A program made the translations under genes and the position numbers. This document shows, in pieces, positions 53,523 to 64,000 of a stretch of DNA of 64,000 bases. Source of the DNA: Tilletia caries (lineage: Eukaryota > Basidiomycota > Exobasidiomycetes > Tilletiales > Tilletiaceae); the NCBI GenBank assembly GCA_032718865.1, contig JALUTQ010000046.1, positions 1,612,001 to 1,676,000 on the forward strand. Direction: 5' to 3'. The notes beneath the pieces are model-generated. The model saw only the letters and a program-made list of their open reading frames with translations. It was not told the DNA's origin and searched no databases. Position 1 is the first letter of the stretch; the number at the start of each line of letters is the position of its first letter.

Positions 53523-56500
53523 CTATGCGGGTGTGTGGTATGCTGGCAGTCTGGCGGATGCCATTGCTGCTGCCTTGGTGATCAACTTCTTGTCGTTGAG
53601 CAATGCCCAAGTCGACCCGGCCTTTCTTGGCCCAATCTCCTTCTCCAGTTCCCTTCTCTGGTTCCTGGTCCTACTGCATTCGAAGAGGACATGCTCTCGG
53701 GTGTCCACCATGTTGCAGTGAGGGCAACGCGCGTCGTCGGTGACCTTCCGCCACTTCAGGTATCGGTTAAGACCGATGTGACCTGTTCTGAGCTGCACGA
53801 CGAGCGACACCGTTGCCCGCGAGAGTCCCCGGTAGAGCTTCCGAGTCTCGCCCACCTTGAGCTTGTTGACCTTCCTCAACGCTCGACCAGTTACCCCCTC
53901 GTCCCATCTCCTTTGCCAGATGCCCCACATGCTTCGAGCTGCCGCGAGCTTGAGGGACGCCGCCTCTTGTAGCTCCTCGTCGCATGGCATCCTGGCCGCC
54001 TCCTTCGCTTCTTCATCTACCGCTTCGTTCCCAATTACCCCCATATGCCCTGGGATCCAACTGATCCTCACCTTATCCCCTAACTCCTCCCATCTGTCCT
54101 GGATTGCCCGCACCATGTAGTCCGATGCTGGGCCGCTGTTGATGGCGTGGAGGAGAGCTTTGCTGTCAGACCAGACATGTGCCTTCTGCTCTGCTGGCAT
54201 GGTCGCCAATGTGTAATGCAGTGCTGTCGTCTCCGCTCGGTAGACTGTTGACTTGGTACCGAGTGGGATCTTGACGCCATCGTAGCCTCCCTCCACTAGG
54301 TATCCGTTTGCCGCGTATGTTGCGGCCCCGTACCTTCCATCAATGCCCGACCCGTCCGTGTAGACATGGACGGTGTCTTCGAAGCTGTCGAGCAGTGCCG
54401 TCCGGTGTGTCTCGATGGCCTCCTCCTTGCTCTCGCCTACCTCGGCCTTCAGTTGTAGCCACCTCGATCCCGGCAAGTCTCTTGCCATGTTTCTCGGGAT
54501 CTGTGCGCTTGCAATGTCCGGATAGGCTCGACACAGGAGGTGTAGAGGCCCCGGAATGGCTTGCACTGGTCGTCGTTTGGCTCGCTCAACTACCGGTACC
54601 AAGGGATGGGTTTCCGGTAGTGCAATGAGCCGCACGAAAGCTTTTTGTTGTCGCTCGAAGATCTTGAGGTCCACCGGAAGGATTCCTGCCTCGAAGTTTA
54701 GGACGTTGGTTGCTGTGGACTGGTACGCCCCGGTGATCCTGAGGGCCGCCAGTCGTTGCACCTTGGTCAACTCCGACAAGGTCCCTCCACTTCCTCGCAC
54801 AGTGTCCAATGGGCGAACCCAAACCGTTGACGCGTAGGTCATAATGGGGACGACCCCTACCTCGTAGAGCTGTCGGATTTGGTCCACTCCGAAGCCCCAC
54901 GCGCGGTTTCCATGGCCCAAAAGCGCATGAACCGCTGAGGTCGCCTTCCTTACGACGTCATTGGTGTGGGTCGTGAACTTGCCGTCCGCTTGAAAGGTGA
55001 CGCCCAAGATCTTCACCGATTCGGCTTGCGGAAGCCTGCTCCCCATCAACCAGAGCTCCACCTCCCCTTCCGGTGGTAACCTAGGCCGGTGTAAGATGCA
55101 TGCCTTCGTCTTTTTGCTGTCGAAGCTGGCCTCATGGTCTTGAGCCCATGCTTCTGCCTTGTCGAGGAATTCTTGGCCTTTCTCTTCGAGCTCGTCAAGG
55201 TCTGCGCTGGCGACGGCAATATTGATGTCGTCCACCCACGCGATTGAGACTCCTCTTCGGTCCCCGAGAGCGTCGGCCAGTCCTCTTGAATATGCTAACC
55301 AGAGTAGCTGAGAGAGGGTGATCCTTGAGGGAGGCCGTCCGGTAGGTCCATCTGCTGACTCGTGTAGTCTCCGAGTCGCAGTGCCGTCGAACGTCCCTTC
55401 ATGAACGAGGCAGCCCACCGAATTACCGGTTGTGGCCACCCTGCCTCCTCAAGGTCCCTCACCAGCTGCTTCCCAATCACCCCATTGTATGCGCCGGACA
55501 CATCCGCCGAGATCACTAGGACGTGTCGCTTGTTCCGATGACTGTCGTCAATGAACTGTTGGAACTGCAGTAACGCGTCCTCTGTCGAGCGATGTGGCCG
55601 ACCTCCGAAGTGATGCTTGGAGAGCAGTGGTGCTCGTTCAGCCAAAGTAAGGATTCTTGCCGCAACGAGGGCTTCTAGGAGCTTGCCCATGACGTTGAGA
55701 AGCGCGATTGTTCGGTACGCTCCTGTCGCCGTGTAGTCCGGTTTGCCGGGTTTTCGCAGGACCACAGTTGTTGCTGCCTTGAACACGGTCGGGTGGCATC
55801 CGTGCTCCAGGCATTTGTTGAACAACCTGCGGAGGACGGGGACAAATCCATCCCACCCCCTCATGATCATCCCTAGCGCTTCCCATGACGCCCCATCCGG
55901 CCCCGGCGCTGACCCCTTCTTTGACTTCGCGATCCTCTCCGCGATCTCCCTGTCGCCTAAGCTCTCCCATTTTACCCCTCTTCCTTCATTGCCCTCTGTA
56001 TCCAATGAGAACTCGGACGCGGCAGCGTCTTCATCATTCTCTGCTCTCTGCGGCTTATCTGGCCAGAAGCCAGTGCGTAGGATTTGAGCTTTGGCAGGCG
56101 CCTGCGTCGCCAGTCTACCCTCCGGCATAGCCAGGGGCGCAACCATTGATGCATTAGCTCCGCCTTTCCCGAACTTCGCCAGTTGCCAAAGATCTTTCCC
56201 GCTCGCTGCAGCCAAAGCTCGCTTGCGGTACTCTTTCTTGGCCCTGCCGATGCTCGTGTGGTGTTCGCGTTTCACGTCAATGTACCGCATCCGATACACC
56301 TCCGCTTCACACTTGGCATCATCGAGCTCCGGAGAGTCCTCAGCCTCAGTTCCCATGTTTCCCATGACGATGTGTCTTCGCTTACGCTCGACATCGCCGC
56401 GTTTTGTCTGCCACTCACGCCTAGCCTTGTTCATCTTCGCACGGCTGTCACCGTGCTCAAACCAAGGCTGGCTCCGTGCGCATCCGCGAGACAGCGGGGC

Positions 56501-57466
56501 AGACTCCTCCAAGCCCGCCCGCACTGCCCTCTGGAGGGCCGCCGCCCAAACTTCTACACCCTCACTGTCCTCGACAGGTTGTAGCGTTTCAGATTCCCTC
56601 TGCCATGCTAGCGCCACTGCTGTTGCCAGCTGTTTTGCATCGCACTTCCGCAGGTTGAACCGAACTGGCCACTCCTTCTTGACAGGGGCGAGATCCAGAG
56701 TTGTCGTCACCGGGATGTGGTCAGAACCATCACTCGGTTCCTGGTCTACAAGACTGGCACACTGCACTAGACGTGCAGCTAGCCGGTCTGTAGCCCAGGC
56801 CAAGTCGATGGTGCTGTACCGTCCCTCTCGTGACTCATAGGTTGGGCAATCGCGTGGCGTGAGGAGAGAAAGACCTAGGTCATCTACTGCCTCTACCCAC
56901 GAGTGAGCATGCCTCGACATGCCGCAAACCCGAGACTCCCATAAGGGATGATGTGCGTTGAAATCGCCGACCACGATGTGGTGGCTGTTTGGTCCCGCGC
57001 CCTCGAAGTTGACCTTGAGTGCGGGGATCGTGTCTGCCGATCGAACTGGGTTGTAGAGATTGTGAATGTGAATGTTCGAGATTTGGCCTTCTTCCTCGTC
57101 TTCGGCCGCAGCCTGCTGAGGTTCGGCACCGGGTTGGAGCGCGAGCTCTATGTTGATCGAGACGAGGTCCGGGTGGGGCTCGCCGATCATTGAGACGTTT
57201 GCCGTCTGGAGCGATTTGTTGATATAGAATAGAACCCGGGGATGGGGCGGAAGTGGGGTATCCCTCGGGTGTTGGCGTGGTGTTGGTGTTGATCCGGAGT
57301 ACCCTACATGCTGCCATGTTGGATGACTAACCGGGCTATCGAACTTCGCAAAAGGTTCTTGTATGCACAGGATGTCATAATCCTGTGCCGCGGGGTTGTT
57401 GAGTAGTGAGTGTATGATTTGGGCCGATCTGTGGCAGTTGATTTGGAGCAGGCGCAACTTACTCAT
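53523..57466 (-). pseudogene. LINE ORF2: endonuclease, reverse transcriptase, RNase H (one frameshift)
   Basis: It starts MSKLRLLQINCHRS. The apurinic-type endonuclease shows CIQEP, GDFNAHHPLWES and SDHIPV. The reverse transcriptase shows KKGSAPGPDG, FGGRPHRSTEDAL, SADVSGAYNGV, GLPQGSP and WVDDINI (Trp where Tyr or Phe is usual). RNase H shows VYTDGSGID, YRAETTAL, WSDSKALLHA and WIPGHMGVIGNEAVDEEA, with all catalytic acidic residues and His present. The C-terminus has the CPHC(x8)H(x4)C knuckle. One base is missing near 55,316 (QGSP...LSQLLWLAY in the next frame), so the reverse transcriptase is cut off before its catalytic aspartates. Confidence 0.85.
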
Positions 57467-58846
57467 TTCTGAGCAGTTGCACCTGAAGGTGGACAAGGCG
57501 CCGAGCCTCACGCCACGCCTGGCGTTTGGGGCAGCGCTCGTCGTTTGCTGCATGTTGCCCCCCGCATAGGGAACAGCAGTACTGGTTTTGCACGCACTTC
57601 TGCTGGCGTTCTCCGTCCGTGGAGGCGGACGTGCAATCCTTGCAGGCGCATTTGTGCTGTGGTGTGAGATGATTGCGACCGCAGATGCGGCACGCAACTT
57701 GACGACGACAGTGTCGCTCGACGTGTCCTAGTTGTTGGCATCTGCCACACTGCTGCATTCGCTCCATAGGTCGATATGGCTCGACGATGCAGCGGGCATT
57801 GCCGCAGGAAATTCGACCGGCCTTGAGCGCCTGATCTCGGTCCTCTTTGGTAGCGAAGGCGATGGCTGCTGACCCGAAGCTGCGATTGCCCGACTTCTGT
57901 AGCGCCTCTCGTCTTTTCTCGCCAAGGAAGAACCGGGCGGCCACGAGCCGAACGCCTTGAATGCGCTCGATGTCTTCTTTCACGCCCTCGTTGCCAAGGT
58001 GGAAAGGGACCCCGTGGATTGCCAACGACCGGTGCTCTGGGAAGGGGGTCGGCGGAGTTGAGGGAGACCTTCATCATCTCCCGTAAATGCTTCTCGTATC
58101 CAGCTGTCTTCTTCGTCATCGAGCAACTTGTGCTCGTCATCTTTGTTTGGGAGGGTGACCGCGAGGTCCCCAGAGTGTAGCCGGCCTACACTGAGTGCTT
58201 GGATGCCGGCTTTGTCTTGGAGGTGTCCTGCGACGCGTTCGAGAAGCACGTTGGGTGCGTCCTTCCGTGCCGAATGACCCTCCGGGAGGTGATGTGTGCC
58301 AAGGATGACGCGCGGGACTGCACTCTGCTTCGCGGCAGCGATGTCTCGTGCCGACGGCTTTGTGGCAGCCGGCTTGTCCGAAGGCGGCTCTGTCGACCGT
58401 GTCTTCGGCGTCGCCAGCACCGCGGCCTTGATCTCAGCGATGTCCCTACGCATCCCGCCTAACTGCCCTCCCGGATCCTCCTTCTGAGCCCGTACCTTTG
58501 AAGCCGCCAAGAGGTCCTTCAACTGACCTAGGTCGCGGAGCAATCCGCCAACTTCGGTCTTGTTGATAGCCTTGAACTTGCTGGCTCCGGGCGGGGGTTC
58601 GATGCGTCTGGAGAGGGATAAATGAATCGCCTCAACCAGTTCTTCCGCACGATCGAGTTGCGGGTTGCTGCTCGTCGCGCTTGCTGCTGATGATGTTGCT
58701 GCTGTTGCTGCCGTGGGCTGCGAAGCCACTCCTTGGGGCTGCTGTGAGGGGGCTTGCACTTGCTGGGGTTCTGCGGAGGGCGGCGCCAACTGCTGCGAGA
58801 TCTGCCTGGCGGCTGCGCCTGCCGCGCTCCTCTGGCCAGGGGCCAT
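57459..58846 (-). pseudogene. LINE ORF1: gag-like protein with zinc knuckles (one frameshift)
   Basis: It starts near 58,846 (MAPGQRSAAGAAARQISQQL) with a Gln/Ala-rich N-terminus and a helix (AEELVEAIHLSLSRRI). A shift at the C run near 58,050 leads to LAIHGVPFHLGNEGVKEDIE, the HGVP block of Tad-type gag proteins. Three CCHC-type knuckles follow: CGRCQQLGHVERHC, CRICGRNHLTPQHKC and CCSLCGGQHAANDERC. It would bind the element RNA. It ends QLLRNE, overlapping the ORF2 start. Confidence 0.8.
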
Positions 58847-60977
58847 GCTGGCTTGCGCCGCTCACGCGCTGGGGTGTGTCGAGCTGGTACCTGTATGTAT
58901 TTCACCTATCACTCACGAGCTAACAGTCGAGTTGCTCGGATGATGGTGGTTGCCAAGAAAACCCCGATCAAGATGGTTCTGCCTATTTATCCGACGCCAA
59001 CCTTCGTTTCCCACGCCCACCAGCTATGTATGTATGTACTGAGCCATCCTGCCTCGAGGTCGGGCAGACAGCCAATGCTGAACACGCACAGAAGATGGCG
59101 TCCCGGAGAAGACATGTCCAGTTCCCTCTTCATCTTTGCTTTTGCACTGTGTATCACCCTCCCGCCCCATCAGCGCATCAGCGCATCAGCTCCTTGAGGA
59201 TGCGTTAAATTACGGAAGGATCTGCAGATTGAAGCAAGGATCGACGTCCTACTCGCTTTGCTCGAACCTTAACACAACATCCGACTGCGCGGGGTGGACA
59301 GACGAGAGGTACCAGGTAGGAGAGGACAAAGCAGGGACATCCGATAGGCCCAAGGCGTAAGGCGGGCGTGCGGTCACAAGAAGGAGCAAGCAACCCCAGT
59401 CCCCAGGCAACACCTCGTCCAAATCTGGTGGTCGTGATGTGGGCTTGCCGTTCGAAGGCAGTTCTCCCACAGTTTCTTCCCCAATCTCGCTTCTAACGAG
59501 CCAGTCCCCAGCATGCTAAGCAGGGAACTAATTCCACCACTACACACTTGCTTCTTTTGGACGACGCTGAAACGCTATCGACCTCCACAGCTCGCGATAT
59601 ATTACTTTACTCGGCGCTCGCGGTCCGGCGCAGCGAGGTGCCAGCACGATGGATTTGGGGACAACCGGTGCGAGTGAGTGGGCGAGGTAGCCATCGAGCA
59701 AACAGAATAATGCAAGGTGAGTTTGGTACGCGGTCACTTCGCGCCGGTGAGGGAGCGGCACGAGCGCGCAAAAGTTGTCGAGGTAACCGGGTCAGGACGC
59801 CGGAAACAGTGAGAGGGAACTCTACTAGGACGAGCTGGGACCTCGCGTTCGTGCGGTGGTCCGCCACTCTCCGCCTGGCGCACTCAAAGTTCCGAACTTG
59901 CTTTCCTCCAACTCTCAAATATATATCCACTAACGACTTGAGTATCTGCCAAGCCGACGAAGGACCGCACGGGGCACAACGCCGGCAGCATGGCGGTGGT
60001 CCTGACGCGTGAGCCCTTTGTCTCATGTCTCATGCCTCGTGTCTTCCTTGCTCACACTCTCACAGAGGCTTCGAATGTGGGTGTGCCGGACGCTTCACTC
60101 ACTGGGCATTGGCTTGGACCTCTACATGTATCGCTGTGTCTGCACGGTCTCGAACCCTGTGCTTCTGATGCGGAACCTGTCTGCGAATCCTTGCGCACTG
60201 ACCGCACCCATCTTCACCTTACTGTTCGCCGTTCACCGCGTTCACCTGCCCGCCGCTCACCGCTCTACCATCACTTCTCCTTGTCTTGTCTGCAGAAGCG
60301 AGGCGATATTCCCGTAGTGGACATATAGGGGTCTATCTATGGCACGGCAAACACAAGTACATAGGGAGGACATTATATTTAGTGAGTATGGCGAGTCGCT
60401 AGTCACTACTACTACTGTCCAGCGTGTACGCACCCAACCGCCACTTCACCGCCACCTCGCAGCTTATTAGCGTCGTCTCAGTTCTGAGATGATGCTTTCA
60501 TCGCACGGCGTAAGTTGAACGAACTCTCCCTGCCTCCCCTTGCTTTGTATCACTCTGAGCTCTCCGTTCGTTATTTTCCATCAGCTCCCCAATCAAGCGC
60601 CATCAAGCGTCAAGTCTCCAGCCTATAAGGCTTCTCTCCACCGGCGGGCGCGGGCCCCAGGCCCCAGCGGACACAGCCGTAGAGGCGAGGTACGGACCCA
60701 CCTGCAAATGACATTTGCATGACGCAAATCACGTTCTGATCGCTCACATCTCTTTCTTTCTTGCTTCTGAATCTGTGCTAACTCTGCTGCCAACAGTGTG
60801 CCGGCTGACTCTCCTGACTTCGTTGTGGGCGCCGAGCACTCTCGCTTTCGCTCAAAAGCTCTGACATTTCTTTCCATCATTTTATCATCCCTTCCCCCCA
60901 TTTCCACATCCTCTCTCCTTCCATCAAGCGTCCGCTACCCACCACACTCCTTTCCCCTTTACTGTCCTTTCTCCGAT
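58847..60977. other. Long intergenic region and promoter of the secreted protein gene
   Basis: About 2.1 kb. The first part may be the LINE 5' UTR. The rest has no supported gene. TATA-like ATATATATCC near 59,921 and pyrimidine-rich DNA at 60,860-60,960 suit the promoter of the strongly codon-biased gene that follows. Confidence 0.45.
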
Positions 60978-62293
60978 ATGAGGCTCTCAATCACTCAAGT
61001 TCTGGCCGCCGCCGTCCTGGCCACCTCGGTCGCCGCCGCGTCTTCCTCGCTCGAATCATCGAACATCGTCGTCCGCTCGGCCTCCGACGTCAAGGCACAC
61101 GCCCACGCCTCCGCCTCCGCCTCAGGCGTCAAGCACAACCACACGGCCGAGGCCAAGACTCGCAAGGAGATCAAGCACATCCAGGATGATCTCAAGATGC
61201 TCCACATCCTCAAGGGCCACAAGGACGTCACACCCGAGATGGAGCGTCCGATCTTCCTCGACATCCACAAGCACACCACGTCCGCCTCGGCCGCCCTCAA
61301 GGACGTTCTTAAGGCGTACAAGATGACCGACAAGCGTGATATCAAGTTTGTTGAGCCATCCGTTCTGGAACTCGTCACCGACTTGAACACCGTGCTCCAC
61401 CAGGCCAACAAGCTCGTCAACAACGTCGCCCACGGTACCGGTCTTGACGGCCTGAACGCCAAAGTCGTCGCCCCCGTCGGTCAGGTCCTCGCAGCCGCGG
61501 TGAACGAGGTCGAGAGCATCCTGTACAACATCGCGCCTTCGGTCGGTAGGGTCGGCGACCCGGTGCTGAACGAGGTGTCGGAGGACCTTGAGTTTTTGGG
61601 TATTAACCTTCGGCGGTCGGAGGCGCAGGAGATGAAGGTTTTCGGCTCGGATCTCGTCGAGCGCAAGGAGGAGGCCTCGGCTGCTTCCAAAGCGGCGCCC
61701 AAGGCTCAGGAGGGCGAGATCGAACACATCCAAAAGCACCTCAGCACCGTGACCGACGACCTCGCCAAGCTTAAGGCCCTCAAGGCCGCCGGAAAGAGCC
61801 ACACTCCCGAAGGCCAGGCTCTCCTGAAGTCAGTCCTGAAGAACGCCGCTGCCGCCTCCAAGGCTCTCGACCACGTCACCCACCACGCCGGCAAGAAGCA
61901 GGCCAGCAGCGTGAAGGGTAGCGGCAAGAAGCGTGCCGACCAGGGCATCTTCGGCGGTGTGCTCGTTCGGGCTGTGCACGACCTTGTCTGTGTGCTCCAC
62001 GCTGTTATCGAGCTCACTGTCAACCTGCTGGGCAACCTGGACGCTCAACAGACTAAGTCGCTCGTTAAGGTGAGTCACCTGTCCTTCCCCTCTCTCTCGC
62101 TCGCTTTTGCAAGAAGCTGACCAAAACATTTCGTCCGTAAAAATTTTCGTAGACCGTCGACAGTAAGGCGTTTGAGCCCCTCTTCTCCGGTGTCAAGAAC
62201 TTCTCCAAGCAAGTCGGCGGAGGACTCGAGCCCCTTGTCGACCCTCTCCTTGTCTCCGTGCAGACCCTGACGGCCATCCTCAACCTCAATTAA
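60978..62293 (+). CDS. Secreted protein of unknown function with two similar modules
   Basis: Exons 60978-62069 and 62153-62293 give 410 residues. The N-terminus MRLSITQVLAAAVLATSVAA is a clear signal peptide. The mature part is helical, rich in Lys, His, Ala and Val, and appears duplicated: EIKHIQDDL...ASAALKDVLK (about residues 60-115) resembles EIEHIQKHL...AAASKALDHV (about 245-305). Each is followed by a hydrophobic helix-rich part (LVTDLNTVLHQANKLVNNVA and LVCVLHAVIELTVNLLGNL). I do not recognise a family. Strong codon bias toward C-ending codons suggests high expression. It could be a cell-surface or effector-like protein; neither is shown. Confidence 0.75.
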
Positions 62294-62896
62294 TCCCTCT
62301 CCCTTTTAACTCCCCTCTTACTTCCTATCCCCCCCCCGGGCATCCCAACTTGCCACACGGATACATAATACACCACTCTTCGCCTTCTCGACATACCCTT
62401 CACACGGAGTCTGTTCGTCACCCATCGCCCTCTGGACTCCTGGATTCCTTTGCTTAGGTCTCTTTCCCCTCTTAATCCTCAACCTTTGGGAGCTTTATAT
62501 TATCCTTGGCGCGTGGGCCGCGGTCGCTACGCTGGGTTGGACCCCTTTTTAACTTGGCGAGCGGGGTTTCGATTCTCAACATGGAGGACATTTCGGTCAG
62601 ACGCCCGGATCCCTGTTTGAGCTTACGAAGTGTCGACGAGACGGCTTATATTACTCGCTGAGGAGCCTAAGGTTATATGTAGCGCTGTGAACAAGACGAG
62701 TTCGAGGCCTTCGGAGGGACCGGTCCCACCCCATCAAAACCTATCGGAGGCCTGGACATTCCTTTCCTTCATAAAGCGTACGAGGGTATCCAATTGCAGG
62801 GTTCTCGTTAAAAAAAAAAAAAAATTGACACGTCAAGCATCCAAGCGCGAAAACGGCCATGACGGCGTGACCGCGTGACCTCTCCTAGGCCCTTCT
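62294..62896. other. 3' region between convergent genes
   Basis: About 600 bp with an A-run of 15-16 at 62,810-62,825. No gene is supported. Confidence 0.5.
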
Positions 62897-64000
62897 TCAC
62901 CAGTCGTTGTTGCCTGTCACTTTGCCTACGGCCGCCTTGGCCTTGGCCACGAGTTTTTGTGCGCCTCCGGCAGCGGTGTACCCGAAGCCGTCTGTGAGAG
63001 TAGGTTGGGGGCGGCGGAGGGAGAGGGAAGTCGGAGGAAGTAAGGGGTGGGTCAGTCAACGCAATCCAAGATGATAAAGGGTAATAAGAGATAGGAAAGG
63101 AAAAGAGACTCACCCAGCCACGGCGTCTCCTTCGACCGACGCTCCTCAAAGCTCCGAATCGACTCCTCCTTCTGCAGCGTAAGCGCAATGTCATCCAGCC
63201 CATTGATCAAGCAATGCCTAGTAAACTCATTCGTCTCAAACGTAAACTCCGTGCTCCCATCCGCACAAACGACGACCTGCCTCTTCAAGTCAACAGTAAT
63301 CTCCTTCCCCGCTTCCGCATCCTCCGTCAGACGCTCGATCGCCTCCCGGGGCAGGATCACGGGCAGCTGTCCGTTTTTGGTCAGGTTGTTTCGGAAGATG
63401 TCGCCGAAGGACTCGGCGATGACGGACCGGATGCCGAAGTCGAGCAGGGACCACGCCGCGTGTTCGCGCGAGGAGCCACAGCCGAAGTTCGGGCCCGTGA
63501 CGACGAGGATCGAGGCGTGTGTATAGGGTTCCCGGTTCAGGACAAAGTTGGGATCCGGCTGGCCCGTCTTGTGGTCGTACCGGATCGGGTGGAAGAGCGC
63601 GGTGCCCAGGCCGGTGCGCTTGATCGTCTTGAGGAACTGCTTCGGGATGATCAGGTCCGTGTCGACGTTGGACCGGTCCAGCGGGGCCGCGATGCCCTTG
63701 AGGACGGTGAAGGCTTCGATCCCTCCGCCGCCGGTGGTAGGCGCCGCACTGGAAGAAGCAACCGGGACGTCCGCGATCTTCTCCCCGTCCGCGGTGGTAG
63801 CGAGGGGCGTGGTCTGGGCGGCCCCTTCGACGTCCACCTTGTTGATCGCCTTGGACGCGCGAGAGCGAGGCTCGGGAGGCGGCAGCGTCTTGTCGGTCAG
63901 GTACGACTTATCGTCGGTGATCTGAATCTCAAAGCCAGGCTGGGAAGCCTCAAAGCCGACCTTCTGCCCGTTGACGAGCTTTCGGACGTCGGTCAGGTAT
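62897..64000 (-). CDS. LEU1: 3-isopropylmalate dehydratase (Leu1), C-terminal part
   Basis: The model is complement(62897-62991, 63114->64000); the N-terminal aconitase-like part lies outside the window. The swivel (LeuD-like) domain is complete: GIAAPLDRSNVDTDLIIPKQ with FLKTIKRTG, TGPNFGCGSSREHAAWSLLD, FGIRSVIAESFGDIFRNN and a C-terminal SIRSFEERRSKETPWL. A last exon ends DGFGYTAAGGAQKLVAKA...NNDW. Upstream, YLTDVRKLVNGQKVGFEA links it to the large domain. The enzyme converts 2- to 3-isopropylmalate in leucine synthesis with a 4Fe-4S cluster held by the large domain. Fungi use this single-chain form. The linker here is Ala/Thr/Ser-rich and longish. Confidence 0.92.

Larger units (their letters stand above)
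53523..58846 (-). mobile_element. Tad-like LINE (non-LTR retrotransposon) with RNase H
   Basis: Two ORFs lie head to tail, overlapping at ATGAGTAA (57,459-57,466): a gag-like ORF1 with zinc knuckles, and an ORF2 with endonuclease, reverse transcriptase and RNase H. This layout is typical of Tad1-clade elements in fungi. The ends of the element were not located. Each ORF carries one frameshift at a C-rich run. Confidence 0.85.

Noticed and set aside
59000..60900. Several frames of 60-150 codons in the long intergenic region
   Set aside because: They have no conserved motif, no splice pattern and random-looking composition.
62810..62825. A15 run considered as a retrotransposon or retrogene tail
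   Set aside because: No element or gene ends there and no flanking duplication was seen. It is likely a simple homopolymer.

Overview
The window is nuclear DNA of a fungus, most likely a basidiomycete. It is GC-rich and its genes are broken by short introns (about 65-140 nt, GTRNGT donors, CTNAC-like branch regions). It carries fungal-specific families (NUM1/Mcp5 cortical anchor, Ctr copper transporter, RUD3 golgin) and the relic of a fatty acid synthase in which the beta and alpha parts were one polypeptide. Species was not determined. All gene models are hand-spliced from the sequence and lack RNA support.

Layout. 1-25.4 kb is an ordinary gene-dense arm: the 3' end of a low-complexity protein, a NUM1-like dynein/mitochondrial anchor, a CCDC97-like protein, DPB4 (histone-fold subunit of DNA polymerase epsilon), a RUD3-like golgin, a Ctr copper transporter, an SPF45-like protein without its RNA-binding domains, INCENP, the DNA primase small subunit, and an unknown KEN-box protein. 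A 5'-truncated non-LTR retrotransposon with an apparent restriction-like endonuclease tail sits between the SPF45-like and INCENP genes.

25.6-48.5 kb is an accessory island. Its core (25,707-40,821) looks like one 15.1-kb DNA element: inverted ends (CTCAGTA...), a 7-bp target duplication (TGGCTGG), and inverted subterminal arrays of ACGCTGC motifs. Inside is a collection of broken host-gene fragments: 2-methylcitrate dehydratase, HSP70, ammonium transporter, malate synthase, an RPA49-like protein, glycogen debranching enzyme, fused fatty acid synthase and acetyl-CoA synthetase. Several keep their introns. It also holds a helicase facing a second truncated gene. The DNA that flanks the element occurs again at 48.36-48.47 kb, uninterrupted but with a doubled target motif like an excision scar. 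43.9-48.3 kb holds nested transposons: two families of about 0.8-kb hAT-like miniature elements with perfect 8-bp duplications, one inserted in the other and both inside a third inverted-repeat unit, then an element with a tRNA-like core and a Tc1 element with perfect 31-bp ends.

48.5-64 kb returns to genes: SPB4 (60S ribosome assembly helicase), a broken Ser/Thr-rich cysteine protein, a Tad-like LINE with both ORFs (frameshifted), a secreted two-module protein, and the small-subunit end of LEU1 (isopropylmalate dehydratase), which runs off the window.

The ordinary genes do not form one pathway. DPB4, primase and INCENP serve DNA replication and chromosome segregation, and each has an ACGCGT motif upstream. 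The island fragments lean to central carbon metabolism (propionate, acetate, glyoxylate, fatty acid, glycogen).
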